A DNA stretch of 64,000 nt from [Haemophilus] felis (GCA_002015125.1 MUYB01000001.1:1-64000), one strand, 5' to 3'; shown: positions 18,249 through 27,992, counted from the stretch's first letter. The notes: a model not told the origin generated them from the sequence alone. Program-made: numbers and translations.

Positions 18249-18986
18249 ATGCAATTTATAACTCCTCATTGGCAAGCGCCAAATAACGTAATAGCCCTAT
18301 CAACTGCTAGGAAAGGTGGATATAGTTTAGCGCCGTACGATAGCTTCAATCTTGGCCTACATGTAGGAGATGAACAACATTTAGTGGAAAAAAATCGACA
18401 GCTATTAATAGAGCAAGGAAATTTACCCTATTACCCTAAGTTTCTAAACCAGATACATAGCACGCAGGTTATTGAGCTTCCAAATAATGACGAGGTTATT
18501 AATGCAGATGCAGCTTATACAAATCAAGCAAATCAAGTTTGCTTAGTGATGACTGCGGATTGTTTACCTGTGTTATTTACGAATTTTCAAGGTAATGAAG
18601 TAGCTGCAGCGCACGCAGGTTGGCGAGGTTTATGTGAAGGCATTTTGGAAAATACAGTGGCTAAATTTAGTTGCCCTAAAAATGAAATTATTGCCTGGTT
18701 AGGCCCCGCCATTAGCCAGCGGTATTTCCAAGTGGGACAAGAGGTATTAAACGCATTTTTAGCGCAGGATCCTCATAGTCATCAAGCATTTAGCGCCGAT
18801 AAAAGAGAAAATGGAAAATATTTTGCCGATTTATATCAGTTAGCGCGTTTCAGACTTAAGGCGCTCGGTATAAATAAAATTTTCGGTGGGGAATTTTGTA
18901 CTTATTCGGAAAACGATAAATTCTTTTCCTATCGCAGAGATAAACAAACAGGCAGAATGGCAAGTTTGATTTGGTTCACAGATTAA
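18249..18986 (+). CDS. pgeF: Peptidoglycan editing factor PgeF (YfiH family)
   Basis: This 245-residue protein belongs to the YfiH/laccase-domain family. E. coli YfiH corrects misincorporated residues in peptidoglycan precursors, and relatives act as purine nucleoside phosphorylases. The metal-binding motifs are present: QIHSTQV, VMTADCLPVL, AAAHAGWRGL and the late cysteine/histidine region EFCTYSENDKFFSYRR. The length is normal. It is 9 bp downstream of rluD and probably co-transcribed. Its stop codon directly abuts the convergent cpxA stop, with no bases between them. The in vivo substrate here is inferred from the family. Confidence 0.93.
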   Translation: MQFITPHWQAPNNVIALSTARKGGYSLAPYDSFNLGLHVGDEQHLVEKNRQLLIEQGNLPYYPKFLNQIHSTQVIELPNNDEVINADAAYTNQANQVCLVMTADCLPVLFTNFQGNEVAAAHAGWRGLCEGILENTVAKFSCPKNEIIAWLGPAISQRYFQVGQEVLNAFLAQDPHSHQAFSADKRENGKYFADLYQLARFRLKALGINKIFGGEFCTYSENDKFFSYRRDKQTGRMASLIWFTD

Positions 18987-20384
18987 TTATTTTTCAAACC
19001 ATAGCGGCAAACTAACAGTAACACAAAGCCCCCCTATACGACTTGCTTGTGCCCAAACTTTGCCCTGATGCTCTTTAACCACGTTAGCAACGATAGCAAG
19101 TCCTAAACCTGTTCCACCTGTTTTCCGAGTTCTTGTTTCGTCAACACGATAAAATGGTTGGAATATTCTTTCAAACTCAGTTTCAGGTAATCCAGCACCA
19201 TTATCGTCGATGACGATAAACAATTGCTTATGTTGTACAGACAGAGAAACTTGAATGCTATCTTTCGTATATTTCAAGGCATTTCGGACAATATTTTCAA
19301 CCGCACTAATTAATAAACCTTGGTTACCATTGAGAAAGTATCTTTCTGGATTTTTGATAGTAATATTACGCACAAAATTAATTTTGCGTTGTTCTGCTTC
19401 AAACTGTGCATCTTCTAATACTTCCTCCCATAATTGATGAATAGGGAAGATTTCTCTCGTTAAATGGCTATTTAATTGTTGGCGAGAAAGCAAAAGAAGA
19501 TCATGAATCATGGTTTCTAAACGCGCAGTTTCGGTTTCAATTCGTGTAATTTCTGACATATCTCCAACCTTTCTGCGTAACAGCGCTAACGCTAGTTGCA
19601 AACGAGTTAATGGAGTTCGCAGTTCATGGGATATAGAAGATAATAATTGACGTTGATTAGATAATTGCTCTCCCAAAGCTTCGGTCATTTTATTAAAACT
19701 ATAACCTACTTGTCTGAGCTCTTTAGAACCATTCGTTTCTAGCTCTTTGTTACCTTTGAAATTTCCCAGCGCCACAGAACGTGCAGAAATTTGTAAATCG
19801 CGAATAGGTCTAGCGATACTACGAGATAACCACCACAACAATGGGCTAGAAATAAGAATAATCAGTCCAACCAAAACTGCTGGATGCGCAAAGATAAAAC
19901 CAACAATTTCTTTTTGATAGGTAACATAATCTATGAAGAACAGGCGGTAAGATTCCTCTGTTTCTGTGGTTAAATGTAGCGAAAATGGACCAATTAGTTT
20001 TGTATTTTCAAAGGTTTTCTTTAAAGGATTGGTAAAATTATCTGAATTCATCGCAAATAGCCGGATGGATTCAATTTCACTCGCCTTAGCACCAAATATT
20101 TTACCTTGAGAATTAACTAGTATAGGACGAGGTCCAACAATACTTGCATCTAAATGCTCTGGCGGTACGCCAGCTAAAATACGCGCAATTTGTTTATCAC
20201 GGATAGAAGAGATGATCTCTTGTTCATAATGGGTTAATTCATCTTGGTTAAGCGCTTTATAAAGATGAGAATCAACATAGGGGAAAGAAAATATAACGAT
20301 AGTGAGTAAAGAAAATGTAAGCCAAAAAAAAAGAAACACCCGGAAAGAGAGAGTATTAAAAAAAGATTCTTTTTGTAATGGCAT
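18987..20384 (-). CDS. cpxA: Envelope-stress sensor histidine kinase CpxA
   Basis: CpxA senses envelope misfolding and phosphorylates CpxR. The 465 residues show a membrane helix at about 12-30, a periplasmic sensor region to about 155, and a second helix (GLIILISSPLLWWLSRSI). Then come HAMP (ARPIRDLQISARSVALGNF), the H-box SSISHELRTPLTRLQLALA, the N-box and the G-box (DDNGAGLP, GTGLGLAIV). All catalytic elements are intact. cpxR is 31 bp upstream on the same strand. No cpxP gene was seen between cpxR and bamE. The gene is transcribed toward pgeF with no visible terminator between them. Confidence 0.94.
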   Translation of the reverse strand: MPLQKESFFNTLSFRVFLFFWLTFSLLTIVIFSFPYVDSHLYKALNQDELTHYEQEIISSIRDKQIARILAGVPPEHLDASIVGPRPILVNSQGKIFGAKASEIESIRLFAMNSDNFTNPLKKTFENTKLIGPFSLHLTTETEESYRLFFIDYVTYQKEIVGFIFAHPAVLVGLIILISSPLLWWLSRSIARPIRDLQISARSVALGNFKGNKELETNGSKELRQVGYSFNKMTEALGEQLSNQRQLLSSISHELRTPLTRLQLALALLRRKVGDMSEITRIETETARLETMIHDLLLLSRQQLNSHLTREIFPIHQLWEEVLEDAQFEAEQRKINFVRNITIKNPERYFLNGNQGLLISAVENIVRNALKYTKDSIQVSLSVQHKQLFIVIDDNGAGLPETEFERIFQPFYRVDETRTRKTGGTGLGLAIVANVVKEHQGKVWAQASRIGGLCVTVSLPLWFEK

Positions 20385-20415
20385 ACATTCCTCGATGCTA
20401 AATATTAAAATCGAA

Positions 20416-21129
20416 CTATTCTGGTTCTTTAACTAATAAATAACCTCGACCTCTTAATGTCTTAAACCATAACCTATCATTCTCACGAACAGGTAATTTT
20501 TTACGGAGGTTTGACATATGCATATCAATCGATCGCTCAAAAGGCGTTAATGACTTACCTAGAATTTCTAAACTCAAAGCTTCGCGAGATAAGATAACTC
20601 CTGGGTTAAGCACCAATTTAAGTAGCAATGAAAATTCAGTTCCAGTTAAATTTAAATTAACACCCTCATAATAAGCCTGTGCGCAACTAGGGTATAAAAC
20701 CAATCCACAAAACTCTAATTCATTTTTCAACATGGAACTAGAACCACTACTTTTATGATCTAATTGTACTTTTGTGCGCCTTAAAATAGCCTTAATTCGA
20801 GCAATTAATTCACGATCATTAAAAGGCTTGGGAATATAATCATCAGCGCCAAGCTCAAGGCCTAAAATACGATCTATATCGTCACCGCGAGCAGTTAACA
20901 TAATCACTGGCGTATCATAATTAGCGCGAATAACTCTTAAAGTATCAATCCCATTCAGCTCTGGCATCATAATGTCTAATAAAATAAGATCATAGCCAAA
21001 ATCAAGCTTTTCTATAGCTTGAAGACCATTATTAGCGACATCAATCTGAAAACCTTCTAGGGTTAGTAATTCAGCTAATAATTCAACCAACTCTACATCA
21101 TCATCAACTAATAAAATTTTAGATTTCAT
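20416..21129 (-). CDS. cpxR: Envelope-stress response regulator CpxR
   Basis: CpxR is the OmpR-family DNA-binding partner of CpxA. The 237-residue protein has a receiver domain with acidic DDD near residue 9, the phospho-acceptor aspartate in LILLDIMMPELNG (about Asp52), and the conserved lysine in DYIPKPFNDRELIARI. The C-terminal winged helix (LTGTEFSLLLKL, SRSIDMHMSNLRKKL-like ERSIDMHMSNLRKKL, IKTLRGRGY-like FKTLRGRGYLL) is intact. cpxA lies 31 bp downstream. In enterics fieF and pfkA neighbour cpx; here they are 5 kb away. Confidence 0.95.
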   Translation of the reverse strand: MKSKILLVDDDVELVELLAELLTLEGFQIDVANNGLQAIEKLDFGYDLILLDIMMPELNGIDTLRVIRANYDTPVIMLTARGDDIDRILGLELGADDYIPKPFNDRELIARIKAILRRTKVQLDHKSSGSSSMLKNELEFCGLVLYPSCAQAYYEGVNLNLTGTEFSLLLKLVLNPGVILSREALSLEILGKSLTPFERSIDMHMSNLRKKLPVRENDRLWFKTLRGRGYLLVKEPE

Positions 21130-21184
21130 AATTTTCTCAGTAAATCAGATACTATAGAAAAAGCGTATAAATATTAGAGCCAAA

Positions 21185-21595
21185 CTATTTCCAGAATTTC
21201 CACCAAGGTTTAGATGGAATATCTTGATGAGAAATAATCTCATTATTTACCACTGGAGCTAATGAATCAGGAAGAGGTTTATCTAAATCAAAGCCAGTTA
21301 CAACACCGGTGTTGTCAAAGTTCACAACCAAAGTGTATTGTTCCGCTTTCTCGTATGCTTTTTGTTGTAAGAAAACATAATACCAACGAGTAACTTCATA
21401 AGGATTATGTAATACTGGAGTACCTAATAAATATTGTACTTGTTCTGCATTCATACCGACTTTTAACTGTTTAACTGCATCAGATTTAAGATAATTTCCT
21501 TGAGGAACATCAATACGGTAAACCACTTTATCCAAAGAACAAGCAGCCATACTTAATGACAAAGCAGCCACCATAATAATTGATTTTAATTGCAT
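21185..21595 (-). CDS. bamE: Outer membrane protein assembly factor BamE
   Basis: BamE (SmpA) is a small lipoprotein that stabilises the BAM complex. The 136-residue protein has a lipoprotein signal with lipobox MAACS (Cys about 20). The diagnostic segment DAVKQLKVGMNAEQVQYLLG follows, then RWYYVFLQQKAY. It carries a C-terminal extension of roughly 20 residues (PWWKFWK end) beyond the E. coli protein. bamD is in the same window at 16.4-17.2 kb, though not linked in an operon. yejK lies upstream on the same strand with its own spacer. Confidence 0.93.
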   Translation of the reverse strand: MQLKSIIMVAALSLSMAACSLDKVVYRIDVPQGNYLKSDAVKQLKVGMNAEQVQYLLGTPVLHNPYEVTRWYYVFLQQKAYEKAEQYTLVVNFDNTGVVTGFDLDKPLPDSLAPVVNNEIISHQDIPSKPWWKFWK

Positions 21596-21668
21596 AGTTT
21601 TTACCTCTTTAATATGAGCAAATTAGGTGCGATGATACCTAAACTTTACCTTTTTGTCGATTATCAAA

Positions 21669-22685
21669 TCATTCAGATGCTTTCAGTTGGCGCCGCAATT
21701 GATCGCGTAAATTAGCAGGCAATCCTTTTATAGTTAAAGTATCGTTCTGTTCGTCCCAAAAGATACGTTGTTCGATCAATTCCGCATCAAAACTGATATT
21801 TATACCTTTTCCGGCGCCAGAAAATTTTGTTAATGATTTCAATGCATTGCGAACAGGTGGAATACTGTCTTCCAATCCATAATCACCCAATTCCGTAAAA
21901 GTTTTAAACCCTTGCTCATTTAAAACAGGCATTGCATCTGACAATTCTGCTAAAGCAATTTCTTCGCCTTGCGCTATTTGCCCTTTACAATATTCAAACA
22001 CTTGTTTTTTCACTGCTTGAGTTTGCGTGTTATTCAACTCGCCTTGTTCACAATAATCACTTACCGCCTGCAATAAGCATTGATTCTGTACTTGTGGATT
22101 TAAACCTTCTTCCGCACCTAAAAAGTCCATAAAGAAGTCTCCAACTTTACGCCCGACTCTACCTTTAATAAAGGTTAAATAACGGTTGGATTGAGCATCT
22201 AACCCTAATTCAGTTAAATTAATCCGTGCGGCGATATCAAATTGACTAATATCCAAATATTGCGTTTGATGAATATCTAAATGTTCATCAACCAACATAC
22301 TCACCCGACTATCTAGCATCGCGATGAACAAATAATCCGTCGCTAAAAAATTATAACGACAAAACACAAGAGTGCCTTGTTCAGCAAAAACATATTTCCC
22401 CAATTCCATTGCTAAAAGTGATGTTGCTTGCTGACTAAACTTTAGAAAATCAATCTCTTGCTCAAGAAAATGATTCACTTCTCTAGCAAAAACAGACTCC
22501 GCCGCAAAAAGCGCATAAGCTTTTGATTTACTTTGATAAGCTTGATGCAAATGCAACATCATCTGCTCAATTTCTGGCGTAATACTCAAAGGAAGTTGGC
22601 GGAATTGAGGTGCTAATCGAATACTGTCTTGTTCTACTTGTTTTACTAACTGATGTAACACGATTTCATTTACTATAATGCTCAT
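21669..22685 (-). CDS. yejK: Nucleoid-associated protein YejK/NdpA
   Basis: YejK (NdpA) is a conserved nucleoid-associated protein; relatives bind DNA and associate with topoisomerase function. From the ATG at 22685 it has 338 residues, starting [16 protein letters not shown]. It includes the family segments [20 protein letters not shown] and [21 protein letters not shown] nine-codon upstream in-frame extension lacks conservation to the family start. It is divergent from yejL-yejM with 147 bp between, an arrangement conserved in Enterobacteria and Pasteurellaceae. The biochemical role remains only partly defined. Confidence 0.93.
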   Translation of the reverse strand: MSIIVNEIVLHQLVKQVEQDSIRLAPQFRQLPLSITPEIEQMMLHLHQAYQSKSKAYALFAAESVFAREVNHFLEQEIDFLKFSQQATSLLAMELGKYVFAEQGTLVFCRYNFLATDYLFIAMLDSRVSMLVDEHLDIHQTQYLDISQFDIAARINLTELGLDAQSNRYLTFIKGRVGRKVGDFFMDFLGAEEGLNPQVQNQCLLQAVSDYCEQGELNNTQTQAVKKQVFEYCKGQIAQGEEIALAELSDAMPVLNEQGFKTFTELGDYGLEDSIPPVRNALKSLTKFSGAGKGINISFDAELIEQRIFWDEQNDTLTIKGLPANLRDQLRRQLKASE

Positions 22686-22832
22686 ATAGACTTCTCTATT
22701 AAAATGACTCAATTCAAAAAGGGCTTATTATACCCTGACATTTTTAACTGTATAGCCGAGAAAAATTTCTAGGTTATAATCAATAATAGAGTATGATATT
22801 AAACTTCTTATTTCCTATATATCTAAATAAAA

Positions 22833-23054
22833 ATGGCAACACATTCAAAATATCAAGACACGCAAATTAACGCGATTTTAACCGAAATGACTGCAGTACT
22901 AGAAAAACATCAAGCGCCAGTAGATTTATCCCTTATGGTGCTTGGTAATATGGTTACACATTTGTTAACGCATTCTGTAGGTAGCGCACAAAGTACAGTG
23001 CTTGCACAAGCATTTTCAGATGCATTATTTGATTCAATTAAAGGTAAAAAATAA
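22833..23054 (+). CDS. yejL: DUF1414 family protein YejL
   Basis: This 73-residue protein belongs to the small uncharacterised YejL (DUF1414) family. It carries the typical pattern SKYQDTQINAILTEMTAVLE, HQAPVDLSLMVLGNMVTHLL, and a short LAQAFSDAL tail. It is predicted to be a soluble helical protein that may dimerise. It lies 5 bp upstream of yejM and divergent from yejK, matching the conserved yejKLM arrangement. The molecular function is unknown; proximity to the lipopolysaccharide regulator YejM is suggestive only. Confidence 0.93.
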   Translation: MATHSKYQDTQINAILTEMTAVLEKHQAPVDLSLMVLGNMVTHLLTHSVGSAQSTVLAQAFSDALFDSIKGKK

Positions 23055-23059
23055 TCAAA

Positions 23060-24787
23060 ATGTGGTGGCGTAACAGCAAACAATTCCGTGAAGAAACCTC
23101 AAAAAAAATCTCATGGGGGCATTGGTTTGCCTTATTCAATATTTTGTGGGCTATCACTATTGGTTCTCGCTACGCCTTCATCATTGATTGGCCTGATACC
23201 TTATTTGGAAAAATTTATTTCTTTATTAGTTTACTCGGGCATTTCAGCTTTGTTATTTTCACTTGCTATTTGTTAATCATCTTTCCTCTCAGTTTTCTGA
23301 TCAAAAATGAGCGAACATTTAGAGGACTCACCGTTATTTTTTCCACCATTGGATTAACTTTGCTGTTAGTTGATACTGAGGTGTTTTTTAGATTTAACCT
23401 GCACTTATCGGCGCTAGTATGGAATCTATTAGTGAACCCAGACAATGGCGAACTTTCAAGAGTATGGCAAATTTTCTTCGCGCCAATGCCAATAATCCTA
23501 TTGGTACAAATGCTCTTTTCCCGCTGGTCTTGGCAAAAGCTACGCAGTTTAGAACGACAAAAATGGTTAAGACCTGTAGGTATTTTCTTTTTATGTAGCT
23601 TTATTACCGCACACCTTATTTATGCTTGGGCAGACGCTTTTATTTACCGTCCGATCACAATGCAGAAATCAAATTTTCCCTTATCTTATCCAATGACCGC
23701 ACGTTCATTTTTGGAAAAACATGGTTTTCTAGATAAAGAAGAATACAGCCAACGTATTGCAGAACAAGGAAGACTTGATGCGTTAAAACTTGACTATCCG
23801 AAACATCCACTGGTTTCTACAGAACAACAAAATCCTAACTTGATTTTTATTACCCTATCTGGCTTGCGTAGCGACGCTATAGTTGCGGATAAAATGCCGA
23901 ACTTATCTGCCTTCGCAGAAAACGCCACACAATATCAAAAACATTACAGTAGTGGAAATCAAGAAAACACAGGCTTAATGGGATTATTCTATGGTTTAAG
24001 TGCAACCTATTTGGATAGCGTATTAAGTCATCAAACTCAGTCTGTTTTGCTTCAACAATTACAACAACGAAAATATCAAATTGGTGTTTTTTCAAGTTCA
24101 GAAAACAGCACAGCATTATTCAGACAGGCACTTTTCCCACAAATAAAAAACACCACAAGAAAGCTCTCCAATGAGCAACAAACAGCAGATTTCACCAAAT
24201 GGCTTGAGCAGAATAAAAATTCAGGCAAACCATTAATGGGCTATTTGAACTTAGTCATTCCAACAGGATTGTCTGAACAGGATTACTTAATACAGCTGGA
24301 TAAAATCGATCAATTACTGGCGCTAACATTCCCACAAATAGCAGATACCGACATTGTTATCATTACTGCATCTCATGGGTATATATTCGCTAATCAAAAC
24401 TCATTGAATAATCGCTTCACGGAAGAAAGTATCCGAGTACCATTAATCATTTCTTGGAATGCGCTAATGAAAGGGAAAGTAGAAGGCTTAACTAGTCATG
24501 TAGATATCCTACCGACGCTAATGAAACATGCTTTCAAAGTTAACAATCCAATTAGCGATTATTCTCAAGGGCAGGATCTTCTCACTGAACCTCAGCATAA
24601 TTGGGCATTAGTCGCCAATTACCGTTGGAATGCCATTATTACCGCCGACGGAACACAATATCACATTGATAAAAAAGGCAACTACCAGAAATATAACCAA
24701 CGTAACCAATTAGAATCATCAAATAGACCGCCATTAGGCCTATTCCTTGAAGTATTTAACAAAGAGCGTTCATTTATCAACAAGTAG
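23060..24787 (+). CDS. yejM: Inner membrane sulfatase-like regulator YejM (LapC/PbgA)
   Basis: YejM senses lipopolysaccharide at the periplasmic face and controls LpxC degradation by FtsH through LapB. The 575-residue protein has five N-terminal membrane helices (to about residue 185) and a periplasmic sulfatase-fold domain from about residue 245 (NPNLIFITLSGLRSDAI ... NRFTEESIRVPLIISW). The catalytic residues of true sulfatases are not obvious, consistent with a non-enzymatic role. It follows yejL by 5 bp. The 104 bp after its stop show no clear terminator. Confidence 0.93.
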   Translation: MWWRNSKQFREETSKKISWGHWFALFNILWAITIGSRYAFIIDWPDTLFGKIYFFISLLGHFSFVIFTCYLLIIFPLSFLIKNERTFRGLTVIFSTIGLTLLLVDTEVFFRFNLHLSALVWNLLVNPDNGELSRVWQIFFAPMPIILLVQMLFSRWSWQKLRSLERQKWLRPVGIFFLCSFITAHLIYAWADAFIYRPITMQKSNFPLSYPMTARSFLEKHGFLDKEEYSQRIAEQGRLDALKLDYPKHPLVSTEQQNPNLIFITLSGLRSDAIVADKMPNLSAFAENATQYQKHYSSGNQENTGLMGLFYGLSATYLDSVLSHQTQSVLLQQLQQRKYQIGVFSSSENSTALFRQALFPQIKNTTRKLSNEQQTADFTKWLEQNKNSGKPLMGYLNLVIPTGLSEQDYLIQLDKIDQLLALTFPQIADTDIVIITASHGYIFANQNSLNNRFTEESIRVPLIISWNALMKGKVEGLTSHVDILPTLMKHAFKVNNPISDYSQGQDLLTEPQHNWALVANYRWNAIITADGTQYHIDKKGNYQKYNQRNQLESSNRPPLGLFLEVFNKERSFINK

Positions 24788-24982
24788 GAAGAATCAAACA
24801 TTAACAATCAATAGCCAAAACCAATTATATTTTTGATTCGCTTACCCTTATACTAACGCGCGACTTTTTAGGATAGAAGCCAAATGTTATTAATTAAAAA
24901 TCAGAGAATTTTTCATAACATTAATCGATCACTTATCAATCGCTCAATCAGATTGAGCTCTTCTCTATTTTCCTTTAATAAC

Positions 24983-25008
24983 AAATCCTCTTTTGATGAG
25001 GATTTTTT
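24983..25008 (+). terminator. Attenuator-like terminator in the amidohydrolase leader
   Basis: An 8-bp stem AAATCCTC / GAGGATTT (loop TTTTGAT) runs into a T tract. It sits 50 bp before the amidohydrolase ATG and nearly 200 bp past yejM, so it is placed to end transcripts within the leader. A smaller hairpin CTCAAT-CAG-ATTGAG lies just upstream (24942-24956). The stretch 24,788-25,058 otherwise holds only a possible small reading frame at 24,884. Confidence 0.65.
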
Positions 25009-25058
25009 GTTTTCTAGCGCTTTACCATTCTCAATCGTATATCTTCCAGAGGAAAACC

Positions 25059-26048
25059 ATGAAAAACCATGTTCGTAGCTTTAAAACTTTCATTCGTGAT
25101 GAAATTATCAAAAAAGGGGGCTGGGTAAATGCACATGCTCACGCAGATCGTGCTTTTACTATGACTCCCGAAAAAATTGGTATTTATCACAATAGTAATC
25201 TACAGCAGAAATGGGATTTAGTTGATGAAGTTAAAAGAACCTCTAGCGTCGATGATTATTACGCACGTTTTTGTCAATCCATTGAGTTAATGATTTCTCA
25301 GGGGGTAACCGCCTTTGGTACATTTGTTGATATTGATCCTATTTGCGAAGATCGTGCCATTATCGCCGCACATAAAGCAAGAGAAGTGTATAAACATGAT
25401 ATTACCTTAAAATTTGCTAACCAAACCTTAAAAGGCGTTATTGAGCCAACTGCCCGCCGTTGGTTTGATATTGGTGCAGAAATGGTTGATATGATTGGTG
25501 GTTTGCCTTATCGCGATGAACTTGATTACGGACGTGGTTTAGAAGCAATGGATATTCTGTTAGATAAAGCAAAATCCCTTGGCATCATGTGCCATGTTCA
25601 TGTGGACCAATTCAATTCGCCGAGAGAAAAAGAAACAGAACAACTTTGCGATAAAACCATAGAACATGGTATGCAAGGACGTGTTGCGGCTATTCATGGC
25701 ATTTCTATCGGTGCGCACTCCAAAGAATATCGCTACAAACTCTATGAAAAAATGCGCGAAGCACAAATGATGATGATCGCCTGCCCAATGGCATGGATTG
25801 ACAGTAACCGCAAAGAAGATTTAATGCCATTCCATAATGCTTTAACGCCGGCAGATGAAATGATCCCAGAAGGTATTACCGTGGCTATTGGCACTGACAA
25901 TATTTGTGATTATATGGTTCCTCTTTGTGAAGGCGATATGTGGCAGGAATTAAGTTTACTTGCGGCTGGTTGCCGTTTCCCTGATTTAGATGCAATGGTT
26001 AACATCGCTAGCATTAACGGCCGTAAAGTGTTAGGTCTAGAAGTTTAA
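25059..26048 (+). CDS. CodA/AtzC-like amidohydrolase (probable cytosine deaminase-type)
   Basis: The 329-residue protein is a metal-dependent amidohydrolase with a TIM-barrel fold. Visible metal and substrate motifs are NAHAHADRAF (HxH pair), HVHVDQFN, HGISIGAH and GTDNICDYM. These match the cytosine-deaminase/N-isopropylammelide branch. It is somewhat shorter than E. coli CodA and lacks a linked permease gene, so the substrate is uncertain. AGAGGA precedes the ATG at 25059, and the preceding 22 in-frame codons are unlikely to be used. The leader carries a terminator hairpin, hinting at attenuation. Cytoplasmic. Confidence 0.82.
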   Translation: MKNHVRSFKTFIRDEIIKKGGWVNAHAHADRAFTMTPEKIGIYHNSNLQQKWDLVDEVKRTSSVDDYYARFCQSIELMISQGVTAFGTFVDIDPICEDRAIIAAHKAREVYKHDITLKFANQTLKGVIEPTARRWFDIGAEMVDMIGGLPYRDELDYGRGLEAMDILLDKAKSLGIMCHVHVDQFNSPREKETEQLCDKTIEHGMQGRVAAIHGISIGAHSKEYRYKLYEKMREAQMMMIACPMAWIDSNRKEDLMPFHNALTPADEMIPEGITVAIGTDNICDYMVPLCEGDMWQELSLLAAGCRFPDLDAMVNIASINGRKVLGLEV

Positions 26049-26077
26049 CGAACCACTTTTTATAAAATTTAGCTCAT

Positions 26078-26107
26078 AAAAAAACCAAGCATAACGCTTG
26101 GTTTTTA
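26078..26107. terminator. Bidirectional terminator between amidohydrolase and pfkA
   Basis: A perfect 10-bp stem AAAACCAAGC / GCTTGGTTTT with loop ATAAC, with A and T tracts on both sides, sits between two convergent genes. Confidence 0.88.
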
Positions 26108-26130
26108 CTCTTCGATAACGAATTATCTGA

Positions 26131-27096
26131 TTAGTCTAAGCGTTTAGACATCGCTAACCAGTCTGCTTTAAATTCACGGCGCATATTATCAATTGCATCA
26201 ATAATATCGTGGTGAACAAGTTTTTCGTTTTGAATACCTACACAGTAACCGCCTTTACCTTGCAATAACAAATCAACGGCATAAACTCCCATACGAGAAC
26301 CTAAAATACGGTCGAATGCACAAGGTGTACCACCGCGTTGAACGTGGCCTAAAATGGTTGCACGAGTTTCATGTTTTACTCTTGATTCAATTTCACGGGC
26401 TAACTCATTTACATCACAAATTAATTCAGTAATCGCGATAATCGCATGACGTTTACCTTTAATAATACTGCGCTCAATTTGTTGAATGAGTTCTTCACGG
26501 TTAAATGCCACTTCTGAAGCAACAATATATTCACATCCACCAGCAATACCTGCAGAAATCGCAAGATCACTACAATGACGTCCCATAATTTCTACAATAG
26601 AAATACGTTGATGAGAACTTGAAGTATCGCGTAAACGGTCGATAGCATCTACAGCGGTCTCTAATGCGGTTTGATAACCAATGGTATAATCAGTACCAGC
26701 GACATCATTATCAATTGTGCCTGGAATACCCACGCAAGGGAAACCATGTTCTTCAGTGAGTAATTTTGCTCCCATATAAGAACCGTCTCCACCAATAACC
26801 ACTAAAGCATCAATGCCATGTGAACGTAAAATTTCCGCACATTTTGCACGAACCGCAGGATCTTTAAATTCAGGAAAACGAGCAGAACCTAAAAAAGTAC
26901 CGCCACGATTAATAATATCGGATACGCTATAACGAGTTAATTGTTTAATTTTATTGTGATATAGACCGTAATATCCTTCGTAAATACCATATACTTCTAA
27001 CCCTTCGGCTAGTGCGGAACGAACCACGCCGCGAATAGCGGCATTCATACCAGGCGCATCACCACCACTAGTTAATACTGCAATTTTTTTAATCAT
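26131..27096 (-). CDS. pfkA: ATP-dependent 6-phosphofructokinase PfkA
   Basis: PfkA phosphorylates fructose-6-phosphate in glycolysis. The 321 residues include the ATP loop [26 protein letters not shown], the catalytic [16 protein letters not shown] segment with its aspartate, and the effector/substrate region [12 protein letters not shown]. The length is standard for the bacterial allosteric type. GAAGG lies before the ATG. The fieF remnant lies 110 bp upstream on the same strand; in enterics an intact fieF precedes pfkA. The opposing step, fructose-1,6-bisphosphatase, is encoded at 46.6 kb. Confidence 0.97.
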   Translation of the reverse strand: MIKKIAVLTSGGDAPGMNAAIRGVVRSALAEGLEVYGIYEGYYGLYHNKIKQLTRYSVSDIINRGGTFLGSARFPEFKDPAVRAKCAEILRSHGIDALVVIGGDGSYMGAKLLTEEHGFPCVGIPGTIDNDVAGTDYTIGYQTALETAVDAIDRLRDTSSSHQRISIVEIMGRHCSDLAISAGIAGGCEYIVASEVAFNREELIQQIERSIIKGKRHAIIAITELICDVNELAREIESRVKHETRATILGHVQRGGTPCAFDRILGSRMGVYAVDLLLQGKGGYCVGIQNEKLVHHDIIDAIDNMRREFKADWLAMSKRLD

Positions 27097-27205
27097 AATA
27101 ATCCCTTCTTAATGTTAAATAATGAATTGAAAAAACGGCGCTAAGATTACACTATTCACCTAAAGCGCTCTAGTAAAATTTATAGAAAATTTCTCAAGGT
27201 TTGAT

Positions 27206-27444
27206 CTAGCTTCGCATTTTATGTGTAGAGCTTTGAACAACACTGCTAGGCTCATGATGAATCACAATATCCACATACTCATCAAAGCGGAAAAGAGATC
27301 TAACACTGAATCTGCAATAGAAGCCAACATCGCCATAGAGTCCGTCCGCCACCATGCAAAGCCTTTTACCAATATCAAAATCAACGCAGTCAAAATAGCA
27401 AAGTGCGCTGCATTTTTCACCTGTTGAGAATAAAGGTTAGACAT
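27206..27444 (-). pseudogene. fieF: Internally deleted remnant of cation-efflux gene fieF
   Basis: Two ends of a CDF-family metal exporter survive with the middle gone. From the ATG at 27444 about 45 residues match the FieF N-terminus (first helix, FAWWRTDSMAMLASIADSVLD). After about residue 48 a different frame picks up RFDEYVDIVIHHEPSSVVQ and ends at a TAG (27206-27208), matching the FieF C-terminal RFP..DVIIHQDPCSVVP tail. Roughly 200 residues, including most helices and the metal sites, are missing. Its start overlaps the upstream lipoprotein stop (TAATG). It lies next to pfkA, as fieF does in enterics. Matches are from memory of the family. Confidence 0.85.
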
Positions 27445-27992
27445 TATTCACAATTCCACTTCCAATGATTATTTTTCAGACGAGCCAATTCTTGTGGCGC
27501 AATGCTATCGGTCAATTGCGCTAAGTTTTCAGAGGCAGGAAATTTTCTTGAAAATTGATACTGCATAAAACCGCAATTTTGCACATTTCTACCTTGCAGA
27601 ACATCTATTTGCCAATCTTGATGTTTTTCTGTTGGGGGATAAATAATCACGCCCCAAAGACTATTATTTTCCAAATAAAGATTTGCATTGCGCACCCCAG
27701 TATTTTGGTAAACTCGGTTACGCAAAGCCAAACGCTGCTCTAAACTTTGTGTTAGCACATTAGGATCTAGCAATAACTCTAATGCACTTTGCCAATTATT
27801 TAACTGCTCATTTTCGGTTAAATAGACAAAGCGAGCGATAGTTCCTAAATCTTGTTGTGCTTGTAGCTGATAAGTGCGTTGCTGGTAATGAAGTTCTTTG
27901 GGAACACCAGAAATTACAGGCATTAAACCTGTGCTACAAGCTACTAACACCGATATAGAAAGCGCAATAAAAGAAAACTTAATTTTTTTCAT
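27444..27992 (-). CDS. Predicted lipoprotein of unknown function
   Basis: The 182-residue protein has a lipoprotein signal (MKKIKFSFIALSISVLVACS, modified Cys about 19), so it should be anchored to the outer or inner membrane facing the periplasm. The mature part is mixed polar sequence with no domain I recognise. Two further cysteines (NCGFMQ and the penultimate WNCE end) might form a disulfide. I chose the ATG at 27992, since the longer frame would place 24 residues before the signal. It starts 1 bp after the yaaA stop and overlaps the fieF remnant by 1 bp, suggesting yaaA-lipoprotein-fieF' is one transcript. Confidence 0.8.
   Translation of the reverse strand: MKKIKFSFIALSISVLVACSTGLMPVISGVPKELHYQQRTYQLQAQQDLGTIARFVYLTENEQLNNWQSALELLLDPNVLTQSLEQRLALRNRVYQNTGVRNANLYLENNSLWGVIIYPPTEKHQDWQIDVLQGRNVQNCGFMQYQFSRKFPASENLAQLTDSIAPQELARLKNNHWKWNCE

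Noticed and set aside
24884..25078. A 64-codon frame in the amidohydrolase leader
   Set aside because: It runs through the terminator stem and overlaps the real start in another frame. Its composition is unlike a known leader peptide; kept only as part of the attenuator question.
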